From JBCBRD01 sp039819785 (GTDB taxonomy: Bacteria > Pseudomonadota > Alphaproteobacteria > Rhizobiales > Hyphomicrobiaceae): 10,836 nt of DNA. The first letter of the stretch is position 1; each line of letters begins with the position of its first letter. The notes beneath the pieces were generated by a model. That model saw only the letters and a program-made list of their open reading frames with translations, made no database searches and was not told the DNA's origin. A program made the translations under genes and the position numbers. The stretch is taken from contig JBCBRH010000062.1 of the NCBI GenBank assembly GCA_039819785.1, forward strand, positions 1-10,836. Reading direction: 5' to 3'. Positions 1 through 5,599 of this stretch are shown piece by piece.

Positions 1-641
1 CTCACCGCGATCAACCTGGGAACGGGCAGCGCCTTGAGAGCTTCGGTTTGCCCAAGCCATGGCTCCAGCAACTCGGTGGACGCATCAATGCCCAACGGAG
101 AAGCCCCGGCAATACCGCGTTGAGATCGTAAGAAGTCAGCAACACGCGTCGTCGTACCGTCGATGTCCACCGCGTTTGGACCGATCGGCTCAATTTGCAC
201 AGTGACTTCGCTTGCAACATCGCGGAGCCATGCGCTGGCCGATTTGTTGATGAGATAGACAGCTCCCGCCGTCAGGCAGGCAAGGAAACACATAATAGAG
301 ATGACAAGTGTCAGCGAACGCCCCGTCACCGATCCTGCCGGCACGACCGGGCTGTTCAGCCCACGGTCGCCTTTACGTCCGCGAGCAGGTGCAGCAAAGT
401 CAGAAAGCGGAACATGCGTATCAAACCGCTCGGCCGTTCCGAAATCCGCCGGTCCACCGATGGTTCTATCCAGCCCGGAAGCGCCATCAGGGTCCCCTGC
501 GGCTGCGTAGTCTCGCGGGGTCGGCCGGCCTGTCGTCACGTCGTCGTACCCATCGGGTGCGTACGCCTCACGAGGCAACTCACCACTGGCGCGTGCTGCG
601 CGCTGCAATCGGGCGTCTTTGTCCTTATACGATCCTGACAT
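1..641 (-). CDS. ftsX: Cell division protein FtsX, N-terminal part (runs off window)
   Basis: FtsX is the membrane subunit of the FtsEX ABC-type complex, which at the septum couples ATP hydrolysis by FtsE to activation of cell-wall hydrolases. The minus-strand frame opens with ATG at 641-639 and stays open to base 1, giving about 213 residues with no stop. The first ~105 residues are hydrophilic and rich in Asp, Arg, Gly and Pro, so probably cytoplasmic. Next come SPVVPAGSVTGRSL and a hydrophobic helix at about residues 109-131 (LTLVISIMCFLACLTAGAVY), which resembles the start of TM1 in alphaproteobacterial FtsX. The beginning of the periplasmic domain follows (residues ~133-213). The remaining membrane helices and the C terminus lie outside the window. 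The start overlaps the 3' end of ftsE by 17 bp in another frame, as expected for a translationally coupled ftsEX pair. The N-terminal tail is longer than I would expect for this family. Confidence 0.87.
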   Translation of the reverse strand, partial: MSGSYKDKDARLQRAARASGELPREAYAPDGYDDVTTGRPTPRDYAAAGDPDGASGLDRTIGGPADFGTAERFDTHVPLSDFAAPARGRKGDRGLNSPVVPAGSVTGRSLTLVISIMCFLACLTAGAVYLINKSASAWLRDVASEVTVQIEPIGPNAVDIDGTTTRVADFLRSQRGIAGASPLGIDASTELLEPWLGQTEALKALPVPRLIAV

Positions 642-1281
642 GGCCCTCGTGCAGCTCCAGCCTTGGCGCTTTGTATTGGCGCATGAGTTGATGATCGTGC
701 GTGGCAATCAGTACGGATGTGCCCAGGCGGTTGAGTTCGATAAACAGACGGAGTAGGCGGCGGGCCATTTGCGGGTCGACGTTCCCCGTCGGCTCGTCGG
801 CAAGCAGCAGCTCAGGTTTTCCAATCACGGCTCTGGCAATCGCCGCGCGCTGCTGTTCCCCACCCGATAAAACGGACGGAAAGGCGTGCATGCGATCACC
901 CAACCCGACCCATTGCAGCAGGTCGGTCACATCCTCGCGGTAGTCTTCCAGCGGCTTACCCACGACGCGGAGTGGCAGAGCAACATTCTCCCACGTCGTC
1001 AGGTGGTCCAGCAACCTGAAATCCTGAAACACGATCCCGATCCGCCGTCGCAATTGTGCGCGCCGTTGCGTCGAAACGTTCGAAACATCTTGATTGAAAA
1101 GGTGGATCTGGCCGCGCGAGGGGTGGAGCGACATGAATAACATGCGCAACAAGGATGTTTTGCCAGCCCCTGAAGGCCCGGTCAGAAAGTGGAATGAACC
1201 AGGGCGCAGATGAAAGTCGACACCCGACAGGATGTCCGGTCCGCGATCGTACTTTAAGGCCACATTGCTAAGTCGGATCAA
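625..1281 (-). CDS. ftsE: Cell division ATP-binding protein FtsE
   Basis: This is the cytoplasmic ABC ATPase that pairs with FtsX in cell division. The 218-residue protein has every ABC landmark: Walker A GPSGAGKT (35-42), Q-loop VFQD (84-87), signature LSGGEQQR (138-145), Walker B LLLADEP with the catalytic Glu (158-164), D-loop GNVD (166-169) and the H-loop ATHDH (193-197). Length is normal for FtsE. The start codon is TTG (1281-1279): the reading frame has a stop at 1299-1297 and no ATG or GTG in between, and the resulting N terminus MIRLSNVALKY matches the usual FtsE beginning. Only a weak AGG lies about 10 nt upstream. The other possible reading, starting further inside, would lose the first beta strand. 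Identification is firm; the start is less so. Confidence 0.95.
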   Translation of the reverse strand: MIRLSNVALKYDRGPDILSGVDFHLRPGSFHFLTGPSGAGKTSLLRMLFMSLHPSRGQIHLFNQDVSNVSTQRRAQLRRRIGIVFQDFRLLDHLTTWENVALPLRVVGKPLEDYREDVTDLLQWVGLGDRMHAFPSVLSGGEQQRAAIARAVIGKPELLLADEPTGNVDPQMARRLLRLFIELNRLGTSVLIATHDHQLMRQYKAPRLELHEGHVRIV

Positions 1282-1927
1282 TTCGATCGCACCTGGTCAG
1301 ATTTCTTGTACGCGTGGCAGGCTTTCGCCAACCAGACGGGCACAACGGCATTGATAGGATCAATAGCAGTGATCGAAGCAGAAGTTGCGACGCACCTCCA
1401 TAAGCGTCGATCGGCCAACGATCAATCCGCCCCGGCACCAAACCACAGAATGCCGCTCCGAAAAGCCATTGAAATATTGCGCCGGAGTGCAAGTGATCGC
1501 CAAGAAATGTGGCGTGGCCAAGGGCAGTCCGCCCCATGCAGCGTGAAAGGCCTGTCATGCACCATGAGTTGCCACAGTGCTGTTGGGCAAGCATGCGCCG
1601 CATAGACGCAACAACGCCGCAATTGTGGGTTCACGCTGGTTGAAACTGGAGAATTGTGCGGCCCGCGCCTACACTCGCCCGGACGGCGGCCAAGCGGCTG
1701 GCCGGGGGAACATGGCGTTTCAAAGTCTTGTCGACTCCGCCTTTGTCCATCCCGCCATACTGCTTGCAATATGAGCCAATGACGACCCGGCCAGCGAATG
1801 TGGTCTGGCCGATGCCTTAACATCAGCCAAACCCGCGCTATTTTTGCGGCGACGTTCCGCTGGTCGAGTGTGACGTCAAACACGAACTGGTCCGGTCCTG
1901 CCGACCATTATTGAAAAGAGACCAACC
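1282..1927. other. 646-bp gap between divergent ftsE and hpt, no supported gene
   Basis: Open frames of 99 to 153 codons exist here on both strands, but their products are rich in Arg, Cys, Trp and His, show no domain motif, overlap one another and lack good ribosome sites, so I do not call them. The gap must hold the promoters of ftsE (leftward) and hpt (rightward), although I cannot point to convincing -35/-10 pairs. A 6-bp inverted repeat CGGCCA / TGGCCG with a 6-nt loop lies at 1687-1704. A perfect 8-bp palindrome TGACGTCA lies at 1871-1878, 49 bp before the hpt start. Either could be chance. Confidence 0.5.
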
Positions 1928-2497
1928 ATGACGGCGTTTTCAGCACCAGCTGATGCCGCGGAAAGCGGCAACAAAATTGAAGTTCTCATTCCTGAGCAGG
2001 AAATCGCAAACCGCTTGAAAGAACTCGCCTCCGAAATCAGTGCCGCTGAGGCGCGGAATTTACTCGTGATCCCCGTCCTGAAAGGCAGCTTCGTCTTCGC
2101 AGCTGACCTCATTCGTGCGCTGCATTCCGTCGGCATGGAACCTGAGGTCGATTTCATGACGCTGTCCAGCTACCGCAAGAGCACCGTGTCATCAGGAACC
2201 GTCGATATCCTCCGCGATTGTGAGGTCGAAGTCTCAGGACGCAGTGTTTTGTTGGTCGATGATGTGCTCGACTCTGGCCGAACCCTGGCGTTTGCAAAAG
2301 ACCTCATCACGGCGCGTGGCGCATCGAAAATCAGCACCTGCGTGCTGTTGGAAAAGCAAAAGCATCGCGCGGTGGAACTCGAGGCGGACTACACCGCATT
2401 CCCATGCCCTGAAACATTCGTGATTGGTTATGGGATGGACTTGGCGCACCGCTACCGCGAACTCCCATTCGTTGGTCAACTCATCACGCCTGAATGA
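1928..2497 (+). CDS. hpt: Hypoxanthine phosphoribosyltransferase
   Basis: Cytoplasmic purine-salvage enzyme that transfers ribose 5-phosphate from PRPP to hypoxanthine (and often guanine) to give IMP or GMP. The 189-residue protein shows the family order: the PPi-binding loop LKGS (51-54), the mobile loop region LSSYRKST (79-86), the PRPP-binding motif VLLVDDVLDSGRTL (107-120) with the two acidic residues D111-D112, the base-contacting segment with K143, and near the end VIGYGMDLAHRYRELPFVG, which is typical of bacterial Hpt. Length is close to the usual 175-190. The ATG at 1928 follows a weak purine stretch (GAAAAGAGA) about 6 nt upstream; no better in-frame start is present. It is divergent from ftsE and is followed after 154 bp by the receiver gene, in the same direction. 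Confidence 0.94.
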   Translation: MTAFSAPADAAESGNKIEVLIPEQEIANRLKELASEISAAEARNLLVIPVLKGSFVFAADLIRALHSVGMEPEVDFMTLSSYRKSTVSSGTVDILRDCEVEVSGRSVLLVDDVLDSGRTLAFAKDLITARGASKISTCVLLEKQKHRAVELEADYTAFPCPETFVIGYGMDLAHRYRELPFVGQLITPE

Positions 2498-2651
2498 GGC
2501 CAGTTGCCCGACACCAATCGCCCAAGATTGTCACCAAGGCCCATGTGTTGCGGCCTGATTGTTTGGTCTTCGTGTGTTTGCCTCGCACCGGGCACGAAAA
2601 AGCATGCGCTGGGTTGTTGAAAAGCTGAGCCTTCTAGACAATGGGATAGTA

Positions 2652-3029
2652 ATGCACGTTTTGTTGGCAGACGATGACAAGGCCACGCGAGACTTGGCAG
2701 CCCGCGCTTTGGAAACGCAAGGCCATACCGTCACCGTTTGTGAAGACGGCACGGCGGCGGCCGGCGCTCTCCAGGCGTTGGGTCAATCCGTCGACCTGAT
2801 CATTACCGATGTCGAGATGCCCGGCATGGGCGGTGCCGAATTTGGCGCAAAGGCGCTTGAGGCCCATCCAGCCGTCCGGATTTTATTGATTTCCGGCTTC
2901 GAAGCCGAGCTGGAAAAAGCCCGGAGTGCCTTGAGCGCTTTCAGTGCTTCCGCCAAACAACCTGTCACATTGATGAAGCCATTCACGCTGGCCCAATTGC
3001 GCACCGCAGTCGAAGACGCGCAAAGCTAG
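2652..3029 (+). CDS. Single-domain response regulator, CpdR-like
   Basis: A 125-residue stand-alone receiver (REC) domain without an output domain. Visible landmarks are the acidic pocket D7-D8-D9, the phospho-acceptor D53 in LIITDVEMPG, the switch Ser S81 in LLISGF and the conserved lysine in LMKPF (K109). The ISGF / KPF-L--L pattern and the size resemble alphaproteobacterial CpdR, which in its unphosphorylated form directs ClpXP proteolysis during the cell cycle; the assignment to CpdR itself is inference, and another CheY-like receiver is possible. The frame is open from an ATG at 2559, but the 31 extra residues do not look like receiver sequence and MHVLLADDD is the canonical beginning, so I place the start at 2652 (GGGA upstream). 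The last codons (VEDAQS and TAG) are the first copy of a 27-bp tandem repeat. Confidence 0.85.
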   Translation: MHVLLADDDKATRDLAARALETQGHTVTVCEDGTAAAGALQALGQSVDLIITDVEMPGMGGAEFGAKALEAHPAVRILLISGFEAELEKARSALSAFSASAKQPVTLMKPFTLAQLRTAVEDAQS

Positions 3030-3167
3030 GGAGCAGTCGAAGACGCGCAAAGCCAGGGAGCAGTCGAAGACGCGCAAAGCTAGGGAGCAGTCGAAGACGC
3101 GCGAAGATAAGGAGCAGTCGAAGACGCGCAAAGATAGGGCGTAGTCGAGAACGTACAGAGAAAAGGC
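3006..3167 (+). repeat. 27-bp tandem repeat, six copies, starting inside the 3' end of the receiver gene
   Basis: Six head-to-tail 27-bp units begin at 3006, 3033, 3060, 3087, 3114 and 3141. Each of the first five starts with GCAGTCGAAGACGCGC and continues with an A-rich AAAG(C/A)TAG-type tail. Copies 1 and 3 are identical; copy 2 differs at one base, copy 5 at two, copy 4 at three and copy 6 at about ten. The first copy includes the last seven codons of the receiver gene, stop included. Because 27 is a multiple of three, each unit repeats the C-terminal codons VEDAQS or VEDA(Q/R)R in the same frame, ending in TAG, CAG, TAG, TAA, TAG and AAA for copies 1 to 6. Weaker similarity (about half the positions) continues to about 3221. 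It looks like slippage duplication of the gene end with decay away from the gene. Confidence 0.93.
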
Positions 3168-3253
3168 GCAGCAGGACACGCCGCGACGTCAACAGCAAAC
3201 CGAGAAGCGGCAAACGAAACCGGAGCCCACTATGCTTCCTTGTCAAGTGACGA

Positions 3254-4273
3254 CTAGCCGCCAGTCACCGACATATGCCGCCCGACCGCCGGTTTCTGCG
3301 ACCGTCTATCGATGACAAAATCATGTCCCTTGGGTTTGCGGGAAATCGCCTCGTCGATCGCGGCGTGCAACAGTTGGTCGCTTTCGCTGGCGCGCATGGC
3401 ACCGCGCAGGTCTGCCGCGTCATCCTGTCCAAGACACATATACAGCGTGCCGGTACACGTCAGTCGGACACGGTTGCAGCTTTCACAGAAGTTATGAGTG
3501 AGCGGCGTAATGAAACCAATCCGCCCGCCGGTCTCCTCAACGGAGACATACCGGGCTGGCCCACCTGTTTTATAAGGAATGTCGATAAGCGTATAGCTGT
3601 CCATCAGCCTGGCACGCACAACCGAAAGCGGCAGATACTGATCCGTCCGGTCACCGTCGATATCGCCCAGCGGCATCGTTTCAATGAATGTGACGTCGGC
3701 ACCCCGATCGTGTGCGAAGGTAATCAGGTCTTCAATTTCATCATCGTTGAAGTTCTTCAGCGCCACGGCGTTGATTTTGATCTTCAGCCCGGCCTTTTCA
3801 GCCGCATCCAGTCCGCGCAGGACGGTATCAAGTTCGCCCCAGCGTGTAATCGCCTTGAACCGGTCGGCCTTGAGTGTGTCGATTGAAACATTGATCCGTC
3901 GGACGCCGGCTGCATACAAATCGTCGGCGAACCGACCCAGCTGGCTGCCGTTCGTCGTCAGGGTTAACTCCTCAAGCGCACCACTTTCCAGGTGGCGACC
4001 CAATTGGTTGAACAGCCACATAATGTTTTTGCGCACGAGCGGCTCACCACCGGTAATCCTAAGCTTGCGAACGCCGCGGCTGACAAACGCCGAACACATA
4101 CGGTCCAACTCCTCAAGCGACAGCAGGTCTCGCTTGGGCAGGAACGTCATATGTTCCGACATGCAATAGACACACCGAAAATCACAGCGGTCCGTGACCG
4201 ATACCCTGAGGTAGCTGACATGTCGGCCGAACGGATCGACCAGCTCCGGCGCAGACGGCGTGTCCAAGTTCAT
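3254..4273 (-). CDS. moaA: GTP 3',8-cyclase MoaA (molybdenum cofactor biosynthesis)
   Basis: Radical-SAM enzyme that, with MoaC, converts GTP to cyclic pyranopterin monophosphate, the first step of molybdenum cofactor synthesis, in the cytoplasm. Numbered from the start chosen here (339 residues), the SAM cluster motif CDFRCVYC gives C30, C34 and C37; GGEP lies at 75-78; the second cluster that binds GTP uses C263, C266 and C280 in FCESCNRVRLTCTG...C; and the chain ends in the Gly-Gly tail (SVTGG) needed by MoaA. Length fits the family. The frame extends 19 codons further, to an ATG at 4330-4328, but that start has no ribosome site, whereas the ATG at 4273 has AAAGGGG directly upstream and gives the usual distance to the Cys motif. 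The gene is convergent with the receiver gene and divergent from the formate dehydrogenase cluster, whose cofactor it helps make. Confidence 0.93.
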   Translation of the reverse strand: MNLDTPSAPELVDPFGRHVSYLRVSVTDRCDFRCVYCMSEHMTFLPKRDLLSLEELDRMCSAFVSRGVRKLRITGGEPLVRKNIMWLFNQLGRHLESGALEELTLTTNGSQLGRFADDLYAAGVRRINVSIDTLKADRFKAITRWGELDTVLRGLDAAEKAGLKIKINAVALKNFNDDEIEDLITFAHDRGADVTFIETMPLGDIDGDRTDQYLPLSVVRARLMDSYTLIDIPYKTGGPARYVSVEETGGRIGFITPLTHNFCESCNRVRLTCTGTLYMCLGQDDAADLRGAMRASESDQLLHAAIDEAISRKPKGHDFVIDRRSQKPAVGRHMSVTGG

Positions 4274-4275
4274 TG

Positions 4276-4282
4276 CCCCTTT
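4276..4282 (-). promoter_or_regulatory. Ribosome binding site deciding the moaA start
   Basis: On the minus strand AAAGGGG lies 2 nt before the ATG at 4273-4271, close but purine-rich; the upstream ATG at 4330 has only GATATTGA before it. This favours the shorter 339-residue MoaA. Confidence 0.55.
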
Positions 4283-4447
4283 GTTGGATTGTGGTGCGGT
4301 CGCGATTTTGAAATTGATATATTTGCTCATTCAATATCGGGCATCAGTCCACGCGCTGCAAGGGTTCAAGCTTGGCTTCTGTTACGTTCAATCACGGCAT
4401 TGATATACGTCTGATGCGAGCCAAGTCATGGTGCAATGCAGCAAGTT

Positions 4448-4476
4448 GCCGATCAGAAAACGGCGTTTCGATCGGC
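4448..4476. promoter_or_regulatory. Inverted repeat (possible operator or leader hairpin)
   Basis: The arms GCCGATC (4448-4454) and GATCGGC (4470-4476) are perfectly complementary. The inner bases AGAAAAC and GTTTC continue the pairing with unpaired adenines, leaving a short GGC-centred loop. It lies about 110 bp before the chaperone start and 175 bp before the moaA start. There is no T run on either side, so a terminator is unlikely; a regulator site or an RNA hairpin is possible. Confidence 0.45.
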
Positions 4477-4586
4477 ACGAGAATTGATGCCAGCTACCTC
4501 ACGAGTAGTCTTGCAGTTTGTGTTGTTTCGTCGCAGTGTGCCTAACATGTATGCAACGTTCAACAGCGCTTCAGTGTTCTAGGGCC

Positions 4587-5207
4587 ATGAAACGAGACCA
4601 GACGGAACCTGACTATACCGCGCCTTCGATAGATGGCGAGCGCGCATCGCTGTACATTTTGTTGGCAGCCCTGCTCGCTGAAGAGCCTTGCCACGACACA
4701 CTCGCAACGGTCGAGGTAATCTCGGCCCCGGACACAGAGCTGGGGCGTGCCTTGAACGAATTGGCTGGTTTAGCATCCGAAACCGATTTGGAAACGCTGA
4801 CTGACGCTTATTTCGAACTCTTCGTCGGCGTCGGTCGCGGTCTCCTGGTTCCCTATGGCTCATACTATTTGACTGGGTTTTTGAACGAGAAGCCGCTTGC
4901 ACGGCTGCGCACGGATATGGCTCGGTTGGGTATCGAGCGTGATCCCGACCTAAAAGAGCCTGAAGACCATATCGCAACCGTTCTCGAAATCATGGCCGGT
5001 CTCTTGTCTGGCGCTTTGCCGGTCCCTGAGACAACGACCCAAGACGCTGAAGCACAGCGGTTCTTCGAGGTGCACATCGCGCCCTGGGCCGAAGTGTTTT
5101 TCAAAGACCTCGCAGCGACCACGGCGCACCCGCTCTACACCGCGGTCGGCCGGGTCGGCCTCACGTTCATTACGATTGAAGAAAAAGCCTTTGACTACGC
5201 TGCTTAA
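4587..5207 (+). CDS. TorD/DmsD-family molecular chaperone for formate dehydrogenase
   Basis: Cytoplasmic chaperone of the TorD family, which binds molybdoenzyme catalytic subunits and their Tat signal peptides so that cofactor insertion precedes export. The 206-residue protein is all-helical in character and has the family hallmarks: PYGSYYLTGFLNEKPL at about 89-104 and EPEDHIATVLEIM at 124-136, the E-P-x-D-H motif. The frame is open from an ATG at 4518, but the 23 extra residues are Cys-rich and unlike the family, so I start at the ATG at 4587, whose ribosome site (AGGGCC) is weak. It is followed after 90 bp by the Tat-signal protein and then by the catalytic subunit, so the likely client is the formate dehydrogenase alpha subunit. 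The client assignment is inference from position. Confidence 0.88.
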   Translation: MKRDQTEPDYTAPSIDGERASLYILLAALLAEEPCHDTLATVEVISAPDTELGRALNELAGLASETDLETLTDAYFELFVGVGRGLLVPYGSYYLTGFLNEKPLARLRTDMARLGIERDPDLKEPEDHIATVLEIMAGLLSGALPVPETTTQDAEAQRFFEVHIAPWAEVFFKDLAATTAHPLYTAVGRVGLTFITIEEKAFDYAA

Positions 5208-5287
5208 GACATCACGAACGGATCCAGCACCGAACAACCCGAGCTGGCGGAACTGAAGACCACAGACACAAACATGCATGAAAGACC

Positions 5288-5292
5288 GGAGG
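5288..5292 (+). promoter_or_regulatory. Shine-Dalgarno GGAGG for the Tat-signal protein
   Basis: A full GGAGG lies 5 nt before the ATG at 5298. It decides this start over the in-frame ATG at 5274, which would add eight residues and has no such site. Confidence 0.75.
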
Positions 5293-5297
5293 ATCGA

Positions 5298-5501
5298 ATG
5301 GCAGATCAGGAAACGAAGGCAGACCGCCGTGGGTTTCTTAAACTCGCCGGAGCCGGCGTCGTAGGCGGTTCAGCCGCTGCGGCCGCCGCCGTTGTTGGCA
5401 CCTCGGTAGCAAACGCCGCTGAGGACGAAGCAAAATCAACCAAGATGTATCAAGACAACGAACACACCAAGCGCTTCTACGCGCTGTCACGGGAATTCTA
5501 A
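5298..5501 (+). CDS. Formate dehydrogenase-region Tat-signal small protein
   Basis: A 67-residue protein whose N terminus is a twin-arginine signal: DRRGFLKLAG at about 9-18, then an Ala/Gly/Val-rich hydrophobic stretch and a probable cleavage site at ANAAED near residue 42. The short mature part ends with YQDNEHTKRFYALSREF, matching the pattern of the small 'formate dehydrogenase region TAT target' family found just upstream of fdhA in many proteobacteria. The biochemical role of the family is not known to me; the position suggests an accessory or small subunit exported with the enzyme. It lies 90 bp after the chaperone and 98 bp before the alpha subunit. Confidence 0.85.
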   Translation: MADQETKADRRGFLKLAGAGVVGGSAAAAAAVVGTSVANAAEDEAKSTKMYQDNEHTKRFYALSREF

Positions 5502-5516
5502 ATCGCGGTCGTTGTT

Positions 5517-5538
5517 TGATCATCCAACGAGGTGATCA
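5517..5538 (+). promoter_or_regulatory. Hairpin between the Tat-signal gene and fdhA
   Basis: TGATCATC (5517-5524) and GGTGATCA (5531-5538) can form an 8-bp stem with one G-U pair around the loop CAACGA. No T run follows, so it is not a classic terminator. It could stabilise mRNA ends or be a protein site; chance is not excluded. Confidence 0.35.
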
Positions 5539-5599
5539 CCCACGCCAAGCCATGCTTTTCGAACCGGCATAAACAAAGCCGGACACGGGAGTACAAACT

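Larger units (their letters stand above)
4274..4586. other. Divergent regulatory gap between moaA and the fdh cluster
   Basis: This 313-bp gap must carry the leftward moaA promoter and probably the rightward promoter of the formate dehydrogenase cluster. It contains one clear inverted repeat (4448-4476). An upstream in-frame extension of the chaperone gene begins at 4518, and an alternative moaA extension reaches 4330; neither extension looks like family sequence. I see no tRNA or recognisable riboswitch, including no pattern I could defend as a molybdenum cofactor riboswitch. Confidence 0.5.

Noticed and set aside
195..691. Plus-strand frames of 69 to 147 codons at the left end.
   Set aside because: The opposite strand encodes FtsX with a clear family membrane segment; these frames are rich in Arg, Cys and Ser and show no motif.
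1268..1883. Frames of 99 to 153 codons on both strands between ftsE and hpt as possible genes.
   Set aside because: They overlap each other and ftsE, lack ribosome sites and show no recognisable domain or plausible composition.
3006..3167. CRISPR array.
   Set aside because: The 27-bp units are directly adjacent with no spacers, and the first lies within a coding sequence.
2883..3246. Two overlapping minus-strand frames with a repeated LRVFDCSLA-type peptide.
   Set aside because: They are the 27-bp DNA repeat read antisense; the unit length is a multiple of three, so the frames stay open automatically. Part lies inside the receiver gene.
4274..4586. Possible molybdenum cofactor riboswitch before moaA.
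   Set aside because: The position is suitable, but I could not find a defensible multi-stem consensus; only one simple inverted repeat is visible. A covariance-model search would decide.
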